Assembly: GCF_019264375.1 (NCBI RefSeq) | Contig: NZ_JAHVAI010000005.1 | Span: forward strand, 182,396 to 246,395 | Direction: 5' to 3' | Length of the DNA: 64,000 nucleotides | From: Sedimentimonas flavescens | GTDB lineage: Bacteria; Pseudomonadota; Alphaproteobacteria; Rhodobacterales; Rhodobacteraceae | Shown here: piece by piece, positions 62,276 to 64,000 of the stretch | How the letters are laid out: each line of letters opens with the position of its first letter | Numbering within the stretch: position 1 is the first letter of the stretch | Position numbers and translations under genes: made by a program | The notes under the pieces: model-generated | Databases searched by the model: none | What the model saw: only the letters and a program-made list of their open reading frames with translations | What the model was told of the DNA's origin: nothing

Positions 62276-62406
62276 GGCGTCCCCTTGGAATTCATCCCAA
62301 GCGGTTTGCGGCATGGGGACGGGAAAATCAATGCCGAAAGGGGGCGCGGCTTGCCTTGAGGCCCTTGCCCGCGTATGAGGCGCGCAACGATTGAAAGGGA
62401 AAGATC

Positions 62407-63504
62407 ATGGGCTTCAAGATGGGGATCGTCGGGCTGCCGAACGTTGGCAAATCGACGCTGTTCAATGCGCTGACGAAGACGGCCGCCGCGCAGGCCGCCA
62501 ACTTCCCCTTCTGCACCATCGAGCCGAACGTGGGCGAGGTCGCCGTGCCCGATCCGCGCCTCGACAAGCTGGCAGCGATTGCAAGCTCCAAGCAGATCAT
62601 CCCGACGCGCATGACCTTTGTGGACATCGCGGGCCTCGTGAAAGGGGCGTCGAAGGGGGAGGGGCTTGGCAACCAGTTCCTGGCCAACATCCGCGAAGTC
62701 GATGCCATCGCCCATGTGCTGCGCTGCTTCGAGGACGGGGACGTGACCCATGTCGAGGGCCGCGTCGATCCGATCGCCGATGCCGAGACCATCGAGACCG
62801 AGCTGATGATCGCCGATATGGAATCGATCGAGAAGCGCCTCGCCAATATCTCGCGCAAGATCAAGGGCGGCGACAAGGAAGCGGTCGAGCAGGAAAGGCT
62901 GCTCAAGGCCGCGCTGGCCGTGCTGGAATCGGGCAAGCCCGCGCGCACCGTCCAGGTCTCGGAAGATGACCGCAAGCAGTGGAACATGCTGCAATTGCTG
63001 ACTGCCAAGCCCGTGCTATTCGTGTGCAACGTCGAGGAAGCCTCGGCCGCCAGCGGCAACAGCCAGTCCGAGCGCGTCGCCAAGATGGCGGCAGAGCAGG
63101 GGATGGGGATCGTCGTCATCTCGGCCAAGATCGAGGAAGAGATCAGCCAGCTCGACGACGAGGAAGCCGAGATGTTCCTGGGCGAGATGGGTCTGGAAGA
63201 GGCGGGCCTTGACCGGCTGATCCGCGCCGGTCACGCGCTTCTGGGGCTCCAGACCTATTTCACCGTCGGCCCCAAGGAGGCCCGCGCCTGGACGATCCGC
63301 AAAGGTACGCTTGCGCCGCAGGCCGCCGGTGTGATTCACGGTGATTTCGAACGCGGCTTCATCCGCGCCGAGACTGTCGCCTATGACGACTACATCGCCT
63401 ACAAGGGCGAGGCGGGTGCCAAGGAGGCTGGCAAGTTCCGCGTCGAAGGCAAGACCTACGAGGTCAAGGACGGCGACGTGCTGCATTTCCTGTTCAACGC
63501 CTGA
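62407..63504 (+). CDS. ychF: Redox-regulated ATPase YchF
   Basis: Obg-related translation-associated nucleotidase that binds ribosomes. The 365-aa protein has the P-loop GLPNVGKST (9-17), switch region [14 protein letters not shown], the ATP-specifying NxxE variant NVEE (in VCNVEEAS), and a C-terminal TGS domain (about 275-365, with [27 protein letters not shown]). It is divergent from trpA and followed by a terminator. Confidence 0.97.
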   Translation: MGFKMGIVGLPNVGKSTLFNALTKTAAAQAANFPFCTIEPNVGEVAVPDPRLDKLAAIASSKQIIPTRMTFVDIAGLVKGASKGEGLGNQFLANIREVDAIAHVLRCFEDGDVTHVEGRVDPIADAETIETELMIADMESIEKRLANISRKIKGGDKEAVEQERLLKAALAVLESGKPARTVQVSEDDRKQWNMLQLLTAKPVLFVCNVEEASAASGNSQSERVAKMAAEQGMGIVVISAKIEEEISQLDDEEAEMFLGEMGLEEAGLDRLIRAGHALLGLQTYFTVGPKEARAWTIRKGTLAPQAAGVIHGDFERGFIRAETVAYDDYIAYKGEAGAKEAGKFRVEGKTYEVKDGDVLHFLFNA

Positions 63505-63532
63505 GCATTGGGGCGTCAGCCGATCTTCCACT

Positions 63533-63559
63533 GGGGGCCTTCGGGCCCCCTTTGCTTTT
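63533..63559 (+). terminator. Terminator after ychF
   Basis: GGGGGCC-TTCG-GGCCCCC, a 7-bp stem with a stable UUCG-type loop (63533-63550), then TTTGCTTTT, 29 bases after the ychF stop. Confidence 0.9.
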
Positions 63560-63632
63560 CGCCACAAAAACAGCGCGCTCGGGTACGAGTTTGCCCTTGC
63601 CCGCCCCCGACACTCCCGCTAAACGGGTCGGC

Positions 63633-63722
63633 GGAGTGGTGGCCGAGTGGTCGAAGGCACACCCCTGCTAAGGGTGCAGGCGGGAAACCGTCTCGAGGGT
63701 TCGAATCCCTTCCACTCCGCCA
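63633..63722 (+). tRNA. tRNA-Ser (anticodon GCT)
   Basis: Ninety bases including CCA. The acceptor stem GGAGTGG pairs perfectly with CCACTCC, the long variable arm GCAGGCGGGAAACCGTCTC indicates class II, the T arm reads GGGTTCGAATCCC and the anticodon loop CTGCTAA gives GCT for AGC/AGU codons. It lies 128 bases after ychF. Confidence 0.97.
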
Positions 63723-64000
63723 CCGACCCCTGTCTCTGCCGCACCGGCCGGTTTTCTCCAAAATTCCCACGACATTTCAAAGCCTTTCCCGGGGCGTCTC
63801 TTGGCTGAGACAGTCTTGCTTCGGCCGTTTGCGCAAGCCTGTGCGAGGCGTCTCAGAGACCAGATTTCGGCGGTCCGGTTTTGACCGGGTTTCCCTGATA
63901 CGGGTCAATTTACAGGGAATTTTCTTGAATTGAGCCGATTTCGGGCAAAATGCACCTCAGATTGCACTGTAATTCCAATGGCTTGTGGGGCGAATTCCCT
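63723..64000. other. Non-coding end of the window with GTCTC/GAGAC dyads
   Basis: No credible gene. GTCTC-TTGGCT-GAGACAGT at 63796-63814 shares its right half-site and 6-base spacing with the dyad upstream of the aldehyde dehydrogenase gene. GTCTC-A-GAGAC lies at 63850-63860. The rest is T- and A-richer than average towards position 64000 and may be a promoter region for a gene beyond the edge. Confidence 0.4.

Noticed and set aside
55044..63722. tRNA-Ser genes as integration sites of a mobile element
   Set aside because: No integrase, direct repeat of the tRNA 3' end or composition shift is visible near either tRNA within the window.
63508..63933. An open frame crossing the ychF terminator and tRNA-Ser(GCT)
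   Set aside because: It runs through a terminator and a tRNA gene; the translation is low-complexity.

Overview
The window is a 64 kb piece of a GC-rich alphaproteobacterial chromosome. The gene set and order point to Rhodobacterales/Rhodobacteraceae. Indicators include the split suf genes next to prfA-prmC, a DUF4167 protein, DUF2927 and DUF2059 proteins, a stand-alone pterin-binding methyltransferase beside a metF-like gene and a small 'virulence factor' family gene, and an lpx cluster using lpxI. A short CCAAATA..CTCGGGGGT repeat followed by a G/C hairpin occurs three times; I recall similar intergenic elements from this group. Genes are densely packed, with many ATGA or TGATG overlaps. 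I see no insertion sequence, prophage, CRISPR array or plasmid functions, so most of the window is core genome.

Layout. 1-215: tail of a TRAP transporter large permease with a strong terminator. 340-1949 (minus): tpiA, sufA-type carrier and sufT. 2066-4846 (plus): prfA, prmC, DUF4167 protein. 4894-12555 (minus): the envelope operon lptF-lptG-lptD-surA-pdxA-rsmA. 12713-15867 (plus): pepA, holC, tgt. 15876-17182 (minus): a P-loop kinase and a divergent ThiE-family protein. 17304-21482 (plus): trmJ, an HExxH membrane protein, heme A synthase, M32 carboxypeptidase. 21470-28527 (minus): cytochrome P450 with an unusual membrane hydrolase, M48 protease, DedA protein, an unknown protein, a CoxE-type VWA protein, a small membrane protein and a DUF2927 lipoprotein. 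28757-30950 (minus): folate/corrinoid one-carbon module. 31215-34158 (plus): ppx, rlmE, GAF-Fis regulator. 34155-36162: a YeiH exporter divergent from its probable LysR regulator. 36343-38913: aldehyde dehydrogenase and a convergent AraC regulator. 38941-39831 (minus): miaA.

39967-52427 (plus) is a long housekeeping run: pyrH, frr, uppS, cdsA, dxr, rseP, a 56-aa membrane protein, bamA, skp, fabZ, lpxA, lpxI, lpxB and a small cytochrome c. It joins translation, isoprenoid and phospholipid precursors, outer-membrane protein assembly and lipid A synthesis. With lptDFG and surA at 7-12.5 kb, about a third of the window builds the outer membrane. lpxD is missing from its usual place between skp and fabZ.

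52424-54920 (minus) encodes 5-oxoprolinase PxpBCA. Then come tRNA-Ser(CGA), a DUF2059 protein, a short-chain 3-hydroxyacyl-CoA dehydrogenase, a small outer-membrane barrel, a TPM-domain protein, an Lrp-LysE pair, a ppk2-tetR operon, trpA, ychF and tRNA-Ser(GCT). The last 278 bases are non-coding and carry GTCTC/GAGAC dyads related to one upstream of the aldehyde dehydrogenase gene.

I found no single spectacular new system. The items most worth a second look are the P450/membrane-hydrolase pair, the shared dyad with a GAF-Fis regulator that lacks an AAA+ domain, the Met-free monoheme cytochrome at the end of the lpx cluster, and several small conserved-looking but unassigned proteins.
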